Assembly (NCBI GenBank): GCA_964019165.1 | Contig: OZ025272.1 | Span: 7,024,993 to 7,088,992, forward strand | DNA: 64,000 nucleotides | Source: Mastigias papua | Lineage: Eukaryota > Cnidaria > Scyphozoa > Rhizostomeae > Mastigiidae | Direction of reading: 5' to 3' | Shown here: positions 12,601-24,600 of the stretch, piece by piece | Numbering within the stretch: position 1 is the stretch's first letter | Layout of the letters: each line of letters opens with the position of its first letter | Notes under the pieces: model-generated | Databases searched by the model: none | What the model saw: the letters and a program-made list of their open reading frames with translations, nothing else | What the model was told of the DNA's origin: nothing | Position numbers and translations under genes: made by a program

Positions 12601-15600
12601 GGTGCTCTTTCAAGGAAATATGGCATGAATATTAACTGATATGTATCCGTGCATATTAACTGAATCCTTTCAAAAGGATGAGTTCACAGGCCTTTCAATG
12701 AGACGCGCGCGATCGCGCACAAGCGTGCAGGCACGCGCACAAGCGTGCAGGCACGCGCCCGGCTCAGTTCACGCGCTCGACTTGTCACTCGCGCCAGCTA
12801 TATGAAAAATATACATCCAAGTACTAAGGAAGGCTCTCACAATTGAATGTTTAGCGCGCGCAAGCAATCCCATGCGCGTGATTGGGAGCGCGGGTCTAAT
12901 TTACTCATTGAAAAGCCTGAGTTCATACCCTTCATTTCTCTACTGTGATAATTTCATGTAAGTAATGAAATGAAAATTACTGGAAGTATTGCATCTACCC
13001 ATTATTACTATTAGTTAGAATGTATTACAGAGATTCCAATCCTTTTTTGAATGCCTATGGACAGTAATGGGTGAGTGGCCAAGTGGTTAGAGCGCTTGAC
13101 CGCTGTGCGAAACATCTTTGGTTCTAGCCGAACCCTCGGATCATAGTTGGGATGCTCGCTCACTGTTCACTGTTCACCAGAAATATCATCAGCCCTCAAG
13201 CATAGGAGACCCATAATGGGTACCTGGTGGCAACACTGGAGAAGTTAAAGGCGGCGAGGAAAGGAACTGATCACCCTACCTCACTATGCTGGCGGCTCAG
13301 GATAAGTGTCCCTCTAACGGGCACTCCCCCAACATACGGAATCGTACATGGGACTCACCTCACCTATGGACAGTATGATTGAAAGAGGTGGCTTTATGGG
13401 TCTCCTATGCTTGAGGGCTGATGATATTTCTTCCTCAACCAATAACAGAACAGCTATGTACCTTGTGCCACTCAAGTACAGTGACTTAATTGATATAAAA
13501 GTTAGGTAGAATATATAGTATCACTCTCTGTTCTTGATACTGATTTTAAGCAGGGCCTATCATCAGTTCTCAAAACTATAGTGTTCATGTACTAGTCTCA
13601 TGTTTATTGATAAGAGTTGAAGAATTAGATGTTTCCAGTAACTGAGGTTCATTGCAACTCTTACAGTATCTTACTGAATTGCAGAAAATAATGTACATAT
13701 GTTTGACATTTTAACATTTACCAATTACCAAATTAGGTAAACAAGCAAAATTTGGAATTGCAGCTCTATCAATATCTGTACCAAGAACTGTACGATTGTG
13801 CAGTAATGCTGTTTCAACTCAAGGTAAGGAAATTTATTGCTTTTTTATTCTAGTTCTCCAGTCACTGTTTTCCTTCTACACATAAAATTTTGGCCAGAAA
13901 ACAATTTGGTGTATTAAAGTCCTTTTTAGTTAAATTTGAAAGTCATACAATTTTTTTAGTGCTATAAATATAATTTATTAAATTCAAGGTAGTCATAGGA
14001 GTGGCAGCATGTATAGCACTATCCTTGCAATTACAGTAGTCCTTGACATGTTACTTCTCTGCCATATATGGATAGACTGTCTGTCTTTTATCCAGAATTA
14101 GTAGTGGAGCAATTGTGCTGTGTTTATGTCCTGGGGTGGTTAATTGCTGCTAAAATGAGTGGACACTCTAAAGCCAGCTCTTTGTTGCTCTTCCTGTGTT
14201 CTTCCAGCTTGTAATAAGTTGACTGTTTGTTTGCAGGTAATCTTAAACAATCAAAACTATTGCAGTTTGGACAGTTTGTGTCACAATCGATGCCCAAGTT
14301 TATTCAAGGCTGCCAAATAGCATCTGGTGATGAATTGGAACTGCTTGTGTCTCCTGAGGGCATTTTGCCAATATTAGAGTTTTTGAGAGACCATACTAAT
14401 GCTCAGTTCAAGCAGCTAATGGATATGACAGTTGTTGACATCCCATCCAAACCTTATCGTTTTGAGGTACCCAGTTCTTGTTATTTTTGTTGAACTTTTT
14501 CATTTTTCACCAGGGCTGGCGTTGAGAATTTTAGTAGGCAGGTGATAAATTGGCCTCCTTGTTGTTGCCAGATGGACAATTTGTACAATGCATAAAATTA
14601 GTTTGGAAATGCTTTGAAGCATATTTAATAGGAAAACTCCTATGTCTGGACTAAATGAAAAAGGTTTCTAGTAACAATAAATGGAAAATCTCAACAACTA
14701 GTGTAATGTTATATTATTTTATCTTCTGTTTTTATCAAAGAAAATTTCTTTACTAGTTCCCAAGTTGACTTCAGAAACAACTTCTATATTTTCCAAACAT
14801 TTTCAACTCCACCATTGATTCTTTTTGCTTAACACTACTTACCATGTTTCACAAATAAGTAAAAGATTGCGTTCATTGAATTCAACATTCAATAAAACTG
14901 TTGAACAATTTGCTGTATTACTTGAAACAGGTCTTTATAACAAGGTAGCAGGTTATCGACTAACAACTATTTGAAAAGTCTATTGGTACTACAGAACTTC
15001 ACTATAGCACGAAAAAGCGGGAACATTGCTTTAGCATACTGAAAGCTTTTTTCGTCCGACACTCGTCAGAGTATGAAACGTCGGATAGCGACCGAAAGGT
15101 GAAACGAAATATATAGCCAGATGCGGGTACACGTGATATGATGAATAATGCGTCTATTTGGCCCTATGATTGGCCAATTAGCACCTATTCACCATTGTTT
15201 ACTTGGACTCTTCAAGTAGCTTCAAAGACAGAAGAAGCCTCAAAATGCTGAAGGTTCTTCCCACATTGGAATTTGATCCCGATATTGCCAACATCAGTTT
15301 GGCCAATATGCACAAATTAGGATATTCTTTCTGCCGATATGCCAAGATGCTTGCCTACAACTGTCTTTCCTGTGTTCCCTTCATATTGTAAACTACATAC
15401 TTCTTGAAAGCACACCATTCCGTCAATGCATTTTCAAGTCGAATTTCGTAGCTTGCAGTGGCTTTTCAAAATGACTTGCAAATTCAGATAAATGCGATGT
15501 TCCGAAATTCTTTTCAACAGTCCACTGCATTGGATCAAACCATTTCATCGCTCTCTTAATAGAGAGTGCTTACCCATTCACTCTCTTAATACAATTTGTT

Positions 15601-18600
15601 ATGGTCTGCCAAATACTGAAACCCAACATGTTGCAACAGGAGGAGTGACTTTATTCACATTGCATTCAAGTAATGAAATGTATCCTGAAAACTCTGCATC
15701 TTTTTGCACCTTATTGGTTTAGACAGTCATGACTCCCAAGAAGTGCATATCTCAACATATAATCAAATGTCTGTAATCATCTGAAATATTTGAAAGGGTA
15801 GGTTATAGCATATGTCAAGTGCATATGTCATTGACATGTGAGATATCCTTTTTGTTCTGTGTTGTGCTGCTTTATTCTGTTTTGTTCTGTTTTGTTCTGT
15901 TTTGTTCTGTTTTGTTCTGTTTTGTTCTGTTTTGTTTTGTTCTCTTTTGTTTTTTTTCTGTTTTGTTCTGTTCTGTTCTGTTCTATTTGTTCTACCCATT
16001 CTTGTTCCATGTTTTTTGGTCCATGCATATTTTCTTCTTGTGTTGTCTTGTGGTGAAAATGTTTGTCAAGAAACTCATGCTTTCCTTCTAGCCCCCCTCA
16101 GACACAACTTGGTGAACGACATTTTCGATGACAGTTCGTGATTTGGTGTAAAATATGCTATTTGTATCTCCGCTTGCATGGGGTTATTCAAGAATTTTCT
16201 TGTTGTAGTGCAGTTTGAAACCTATGTACAGCAAGTCTGCTGCGTTGAGCCAAATAATTGATCTTGATGAAACCTTGGCTAGCATTCCACCCTACAATGT
16301 TAGGTGCCCTGACAAGGTGTGCAAGCGATCTATCATTTTACCTTATATGATGTTACATCAGAAGTTAGACCAAATATTAGTCCAGTTACATAGGGCTTTA
16401 CGCTCACCATACATTTGCTAGAGGAATGAAAAGACTTCTGCAATACCAAACAGATACCTGGTAAAAGCACAACCACATTGTGTAGTCGTATGCTCTAGTT
16501 GCATCGACAAGCCCAGTTTCCTGCAAATAGCGCACTGTTTAGGAAAGTGCAGAAGCTAGTATACTACAAGATGCTATAGAAAATAGGGTTCAAAAGCAGT
16601 TGCAGAGCATGAGTGAACACCAGCCAAAGAACAAAGACAATACTAAGGTACTTGTGATAAGATTCAGCGAGCAGAAATTGACACATGGAATGTTGTGCAT
16701 GGGGTAGGGCTTCCAGCAATAGAATATGGCTTTCCCGAGTCAACAATACTAGAAATTTTCAAGAATCATAAGGAGTGAAAGTTGAAAATGAAGAACTTAG
16801 GGTACTTCCAGAAAGGTCTTGGTGCAAGAGCCCTTCTTCCATCCGAGTTAGATTGATAAAGTTCTACATATGATAGAAGTAGCTGGGTGTACCACCAAGT
16901 ACATCAATATCATTGACATTGATACAGTGATTGTTTTGACAAACGATGGGGCCTTTTTAAAAGAAAATGGACCCGAAGAATTGTTTTTTCTGAACGATTT
17001 GTAATTAAGGAGGATTGATCATCAAGGATGCTCTTTGAGCATAGTGATATTGATCTCAGAACACCCAATTAATCCTTGAATTCAAAAGGTCCTTGCATCA
17101 AGCTCACTTCCAGGCCACTTAGCAACTCCATCCATGAAACAATATCGATAACTGCAAACAGCCTAAATGTTCAAGTATCTATTTTTTTCTATCATTAGAG
17201 TCTGTAGGATTTCTTTCTGGCCTTTTGATAAAATGTGTATGCTTTCAACAGCTCCAATACATTGTCGGAAGCAATAATTGTCTTGAAACTTTGATGCCTA
17301 CGATTTAACTTCATCGTCTGTTGCAGGAAGTGCTAGATATTTTGGTCCTAATTGTTTTGTAGTAAAGAGCGAAACAGTTCTTGTAATAGCAGAAATCGCG
17401 GAAACAGATGATCTCGAAATGCTAGAGGCATTTGGAATTTTGTGATATCTTCATTTATCCGATCAGTAGTAAACCTTGACAGTCACTTGCATTTTCACGC
17501 ATATTCGTTATCTGTCATTGAAGGTATGGCCTAAGTTCCTCATGTATCTCCATGTAGGTCTGGGCCGACATTCGGAAGTGTTTTTCCATTCTTCTGGAAT
17601 TGTAGTGTTTTAATGAAATTACTTCACATAGCTAAATTTCTTCCAGGCCTTTGCCAAAATCATCTTGGCTTTCCTCGTGTAACAAAGACTTAACTTAGAG
17701 ACAAAGATGTTTTTATTTTCAGCTCTGATTCTTGACTAAGCAAATTTTTTATTTGTCGGTTGGAGTCGAATCGGTGATTATTCCTTTGGAGTGGAATAGT
17801 GGCATGTCAATGACTGTTCAGATTCCATCAGTGGTGTAGTGTAGTCTAGATCATGAGCTACTATTGGCAAGATTGCATGCATATGGCTCTAGTGGAAGTG
17901 CCCATTTGCTTATTCACAGCTATCTGTCTAATAGAAAACAAAGGGTCAAGATTATTGATTCCTTTGGCGCGTGGAGAGGAGCTAGCTTGGGAGTGTCACA
18001 AGGCTCGGTACTAGGATTCCTGTTGTTTAACATATATATTACTGATATATTCCATCTGATGAACGAACCGAAATATATAACTATGCAAAAGATACTACAT
18101 TGTACTCATGCGATTATGAAGTTAAAAATATAATAAAGAAATTAGAGCAAAAATGCAATCCATCTAACAGCATGGTTCCCAGAAAACTATATGAAATTAA
18201 ATGAAGAAAAATGTCACCTTGGTATTTGTGGTACTAACAAAGAAAGAGTTAATATGCACGTCCAGGTAGTAGATAGTGATGATGAAAAGTTACTGGGAAT
18301 CACTCTTGATAAGAAATTAAGCTCTAAGAACGCCATTGTTCAAACGCCATTGAAAAAAGCCAGTCAAAAGCCTCATGCTCTTACTAGCATTTCAATCTGC
18401 ATGGAACCCGAGAAGCTAAAACTGCTGATGAAAGCATTCGTCATGTCCCAGTCTAGCTATTGCTCCCTGATTTGGATGTTTCACAATAGAAACTTGAATA
18501 AGATACATGAAAGGGCTCTAAGAATCGCATACAAGGACAATGTCTCTAATTATGAAAACTTATTGGCAATGGATAATTTGATGGCCGTTCATCAGAGGAA

Positions 18601-21600
18601 CCTACAGTTACTCGTGATAGAGATTTACAAAACAATACATGATTTAAATCTCAAAGAAAAATTGTTGCCCTACAACCTAAGGTGCTCTGATAAACTACAG
18701 CTATCAAAGGCGAAACAATCTTGCCTTGGAGTCGATAAAGTTAGATTTGTCGGGAAAAAAGTATTGGAAGCACTACAGCTAGAATTGAAAAGTCATACTC
18801 GCTTCAAATTTTCAAAAGGCTTATTAAAGCCTACAAATGTGAAATCTACATCTGCAGATTATTTATTTCTTATTTACAAATTTTTTATCGTAATGTAGGT
18901 TTTTTGTGTATATTATATTACATTGTTAACTATAATAGCACATCATTGTAGGAATTTATCTTATTGTAGTATTTTATACATTGTTTATAAATAGTTATCC
19001 TAAATTAACAATTAGAGCTATAGTTTTGTAGCCAACGTTAAATGAAAGAATTAGTAATAGTAATAGTAATGTCATTGTTCTTAATACATAAGAAGCAAGT
19101 TTATAAGAAACATATGGTTCAATTCAGGCAGAAATAAAGAAAAATGTAACAAGCGTAGGCAAGCTGAGTTGCAAAAGTAAACTTGACAAATCTATTTTTG
19201 AGAGGAAATGTTTTATTAAACTGGAAAGAAAAATACCAACAAGATCTGTCTGTCAAATGTTTTTTGACTAGCAAGTCTATTTCTCGTCTCAGAGTGCAGT
19301 GTGTTATAGGAAATTCAAGAGTTTTAAGGAACATTTAAGAAACATATAAGGCTGGATTTGACAAAATATTAAAAAACATCCAGGCTGAATAGAGAAGGTT
19401 TGTATTTATAAAAGAAACGCGTACTTGTAATGAAAGACGGATATCAATTCATGGTATTTCGGAATGCTTAAGGCAACAAGGTTGCAAGAAACCCATTGTT
19501 ATATACCGCGATGTTACAAAGCTTATCAAACAACAGCAAAGTCAAGTATATGACATTATCATTTCACTGAGCGATCACTTCATTTACTTAAGCGCTCGTT
19601 CACAAATGTCAAAATTCTGTTGAAACATTTCTTTTACAGCGAAAAGCTCGATTTCGTTTAGTAATGGTTGTAATGTCTGGCAGGTCAAAGGGTAAACGGC
19701 AAAGTGGCTAGGGGGATACATTTATTTTGTAGAGGAAGCCAAGTAAAAATAAGTTGACCAACCCTACGAGATCCCCTTTGCCGACTTACACTCTGTTTCA
19801 CAAAGTATCGGAAACTTATTTTTTCATATGCTTGACCACACCTATATTGAAACCCACTGAAGTTTTGCTTCGCCCATATTCACCAAATAACCGAATATTC
19901 GCTAAATTTGAACGGAATAACGGAATTGCGAAATCGGAACGGATGGACAGCACTAGCCAAAAGTACAGCAACAATCGAATTGATACTAACAATATTTGCT
20001 ATTCCATTCAAAATCGACATCAGAGTTAATAGTAGTCTATGGCCTGTAAAAGAAATGTTAGTAGGAACAGGTTTGTTAACTTAATTTATTACATGAATAT
20101 CCAAGGTGTCTCAATACTGCAATTTATGTATACTCTTGTTAATTTCTGCAAAGATTATGTCCTGCAATGAGCGAGGCTCAGTCACCACACTAACAAGATA
20201 TTCAACAGAAAGTGAATCAGAATTTTTACCTCTAAATGTTCCTAATAGTACCAAACCAAGTTTGATCTGAATAGCCGCCTGGCCATCTTGCCCTCGAACT
20301 GTTATGCTCCTTTTCTTTAAGCTAGCTATGTCTTCAACTTAAGACATATTGAATTCTACTTGATCTATATGGGTTAGTGGGCCACCATTAAGCGAAACTT
20401 GCTTCATAGGCTGTTCGCTTGCAACAGTAAACTCAAATTTAACATGCAAAATTTTTCGGCTAACTCCGTGCTGTTTCCATTAGTCTACTCAAACCCAACG
20501 AGCTAGCTAGATATATTTAAAAGATATGTAAAGAATCAGTTATTAATAGTAACCACTGAAAATAGAGATGTTATTTGTCGATATTTTGTAAATGTTACTT
20601 AATTGTAAATAATAAAAGTAGCATAAAACCTAGTCCTCCCAGCAGTGTTACAGCTGTAGCAAACGATAAAAGAGACAGCCTCATTCCCTATTATTTCAAT
20701 GAACTTTATTAATTAGTTTTTTCATTGCAGATTGTCTACAATTTACTGTCATTGAGATACAACACTCGAATAAGAATTAAGACATATACTGATGAGCTGA
20801 CACCTATAGACTCTGCAGTCCCAGTTTTCAAATCAGCTAATTGGTTGGAGAGAGAGGTATGAGCTCTAGTATAATTCTATAGGTAGTAAGTGCACGTGCT
20901 GTTTTATAGTTTATGTTATTTGATCTAATTGAATTTTAATTAGATAGGGATCGGTCATATACTATGTCATCAGGGTTGAGGAGGTTCTCAGAAACGCTTT
21001 TGTCTGATTATCAGGGAGGGAGAGGAGATGGCATGATGACATGGGCAGATAGGCTGCTTTTTAAACTCATCTTTTTATTTTCCTATATCTCACTGTGTTT
21101 CCTTCTATTTTTATATCAATAGTCATTTGACATTAAAGATAAGTTATATTACCACAAGGCTTTGTAGTATTGCTCTCTTAGTTGTTAGCCTGATACTTAC
21201 GATAGCCGCGCCGTGATAATAACTGTAACTTGACTACAGCAGTAGAATGACTTCATTCTCTTTGGACTATAATAATATCTACGAAAACACTATTTTACTG
21301 TTATGTTTGGAACTAGGGGCCGTTCTGAAAGTACCTGTGCTCAATATTAATCAATTTTGGACCCCCTCCCCCTTGTACGCTTTTGTACGCTTTAGAGGTA
21401 CCCCCTTCCCCTAAGTGTATGTACTTTTAACTCATCACTCCCCTCCCCGATATGTTTGAACCTATTGTTTATCTCACTATTTTGAAAGAAATCTAAAATC
21501 TATCTTAGGTTTTTCATGATTGGAACGGTCTTGCGTGTATAATTTCAAAGAGATAGTTTTATGTATTTGGGATGCTTTGCAAGTAATTATTGTTTGAAAA

Positions 21601-24600
21601 TTACATGGGCGTACGTTCTTTGAGTGGATCCCCCTTCCCTTGTACATTTTCGTACGCTTTCCTTGGTACCGCCCTTTAGAGCGTACGTACTTTTTGAATG
21701 GCCACCGACAGTACTGTGCAAATGTCATGTTTATTTACGCTTACTCATAAATAAATGTACGTTAGTGTGTTTGATTCACCTGTCTAATATTCAGTAAATA
21801 TATAGGGACGTGTGCGCTTTCGTATATATTGTGTTCTTTCTGTTATTTCCTTCATCGATCCGAATTGATTCACAACTTAAATTCTCTATTAAGCCCCTTG
21901 GGGGCTTATTGTTTTGAGGTACTTTAGAGGGAGACTTATAAAAATTTGAAATATGAAGCAATTCTCTGCGGTGAACAAATACGTATATATTAGGCTTCTT
22001 CGTCATTAGCATTGTCATCTTAATGAACTATTAGATTTGAACTATTTTCCTGTGTTATTCCCTCTTTTGAAATGTCGCGTTCAAAGGGTTCCGTTACTTT
22101 TGCCTGAAGACAGATGGTCTGTAGCTTGAGGAAAAGGGTCTTTCGTGGCCCCTGCTTTTTGCACATCAAATCTTCGTCTTCCATCGAGACTCAAATAAAG
22201 TGCACACGTTTTAATTGAATTCTGCATTAATTCTCTTGAGAGCTCCCAATATTTGGAAAAGTGTCTGTTTCCAACACACGGACTTTCAGTTTAATTTTTG
22301 ATTGTTGAGTGAACGTCATCAATGGCACAAGCAGTATGCTTTTTGTTAAGGTGACTAATTTTTAACATTATTCAGATGTTGAGAAGGGGCGTAAAAGAGA
22401 AATTATAGAATATAAGGTGCTTAGGACACGGAAACAGACATGAGACAGTCTTTTCGATTTAGCAGCAGAAATTAGTTACAGATACCGTAAATCCTCGAAT
22501 AAGCCCCCACCTCCTCGTAAGCCCCCCTTCGAATAAGCCCCCATCTAGAAAATATTTTTTTCAAATAAGCCCCTCCGAGTAAGCCCCAATGGGGGCTTAT
22601 TCGAGGGAAGCATAATCGTAGAATAATATCTTATTTCAAGAAGCCTTCACAGGACAACAGCCGTACAGTACTACTTCCTTTGAATGGAGGCAAAAAAGCA
22701 AAGCGAAACGCGACTTTCGTGATAATGAAAACGTTATAATTTTTGTTAAATCTTCACGCAGCACTTTGCCACTCTTTTAACGATATCAGCTTCTGTAATT
22801 GGAAGCTTAAAATTTAGTTGATAGAGAAAATTATGTCGTTTTTTATGTCATCCTTTGAGGAAAATACCAGACTTTGAAATAAGCCCCCCCCAAATAAGCC
22901 CCCTCCCAAAAATTTAGTTTTGCTAATAAGCCCCCGGGGCTTATTCGAGCATTTACGGTATAGAAAAATGGCGTGATCTTGGAGTAACTTAACTGTACAC
23001 AGGGCAAGCAACTTGGCAGAAGGGCAGTTTTGTTGTCCAGTTGAGGTGCATCAGTTGGTGTAAGGCGATGTGCCGTAGTGGTTGTTTATTTTTGCTGACT
23101 TGGAGGTGTAATTGGATGGAAACCGAGAAATTCGGTAATTGAATGTGGAAGAATGACTGAGAAAGAAAAGTTGTCGAGATGAAAAAGTAGCCGAAAGCTA
23201 GCTACAATATTCAAGTTAAAAATTAGAAGCCAGTGCGAATAGAGAAAGGACAGATGCTTTGGAACAATATAAAAAATAATGTTGCCAAATTTGAAGATAC
23301 TTTGGTTGACTTGCAGAAGCAAATTGATCTCAGAGAAAGTAAGTAAGCCGTTGTCATTCTGGCCAAACTTGAATTTGAAGCCTATTATACAATTAGGCAA
23401 TCAGTCGGAGACTTGTTGAAACACAAGCATCATCCAGCAACAGTGAGAATCATTCAGCTATATATACCACTTTGGATTCAGCGTGTTCGTCTTTCTTTTA
23501 AATAGTGTTGACTACTCCCTGGGACTATGATCTGAATTCAACCCTGCGTTATCTGAATTGAATCCAGATTATCCAGAAATGAACCCAGATAACTTGCAGA
23601 ATCCTCATTGAATCCATAAATGCCCACTATTGATCGCTGGTTTCCATTTGGATTTTCTTACTGTCTGCTTTTCCAGCTTTCAATAGTATGCACTAGCCAG
23701 TAATGTAAACCATAAAATATAGAAAGAAGCATGCTTATATCGTTCCTGCGAAGCTTTTTCTCACACAAAATGATTTACGAAATGACTTACTAATGGTTAT
23801 TTTGCAATGGCATCAGTCAAGTTTAAGAGAGAGACCTACACACCTATTTGGAGACCATCATGTGCTCTTTCTGGGTCTGCAAATTTCCAAGAAGTAACTA
23901 AACATTTAATGCGCATGGAATACCAAGTTGTTACCTAACCATGATAGGAGAAAGGCAAATGTATTCCTTCTTTTTATATTGCCGGTTTGAAAAAGAAATG
24001 ATAAAGTAGCTTTCAGTGACCCGACATTCATTTTCATCAGAAGTGGGAAGCATGACAAGAGTTGCGCGGCAACTCATTCTGAGTATTTTGAAAGACTTTT
24101 AAGGCTGAAGGAGTTTCGAGATGCAGCACTAGCTCCAAGCAAGGGGGCGAAACTACGTGTTTTTGTATTAGTAGATGGTGGGCCTAACAAAGATCCTAGA
24201 AACCTGCAGATATTGGCCTTGTGGGCGAAGAAACATTTTGAAAATAGCAACCTTGCTGCTATGTTTTTCCACCAGTGTATCAAATGACAGTGCTTTCAAC
24301 TTGAACATCGTTTAGATGCATGATACAAAACCATCGAAATTAGAAATTTTAAAGCTGCTGGGAAGATCCTAGTTGAAAGTTGGTAATGTTCGATCATGGG
24401 TAACTCCCCATTTTTTTGTATCTTACGCATATCTACCTGAAAAGGAACCAGATAAAGTTATATTTTTTCGCCGATTACAGTACATACTTCAGGCAGTCAA
24501 GCGATCAGATACGCCGTTTCCCAAACAGTAGGAAATGGACTACCCTGCATTCTTTTCAAATGGATTTGTCAACTCATGTGCCAGTCAGAGCGTCAGAAGA

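Noticed and set aside
13072..13142. A functional tRNA gene
   Set aside because: The A box is good but the B box is degenerate, no cloverleaf acceptor stem closes, and the sequence is the head of a SINE bounded by target duplications.
15763..16141. Overlapping ORFs rich in Phe/Val/Leu/Cys or Lys/Gln/Asn
   Set aside because: Pure translations of the (TTCTGTTTTG)n minisatellite.
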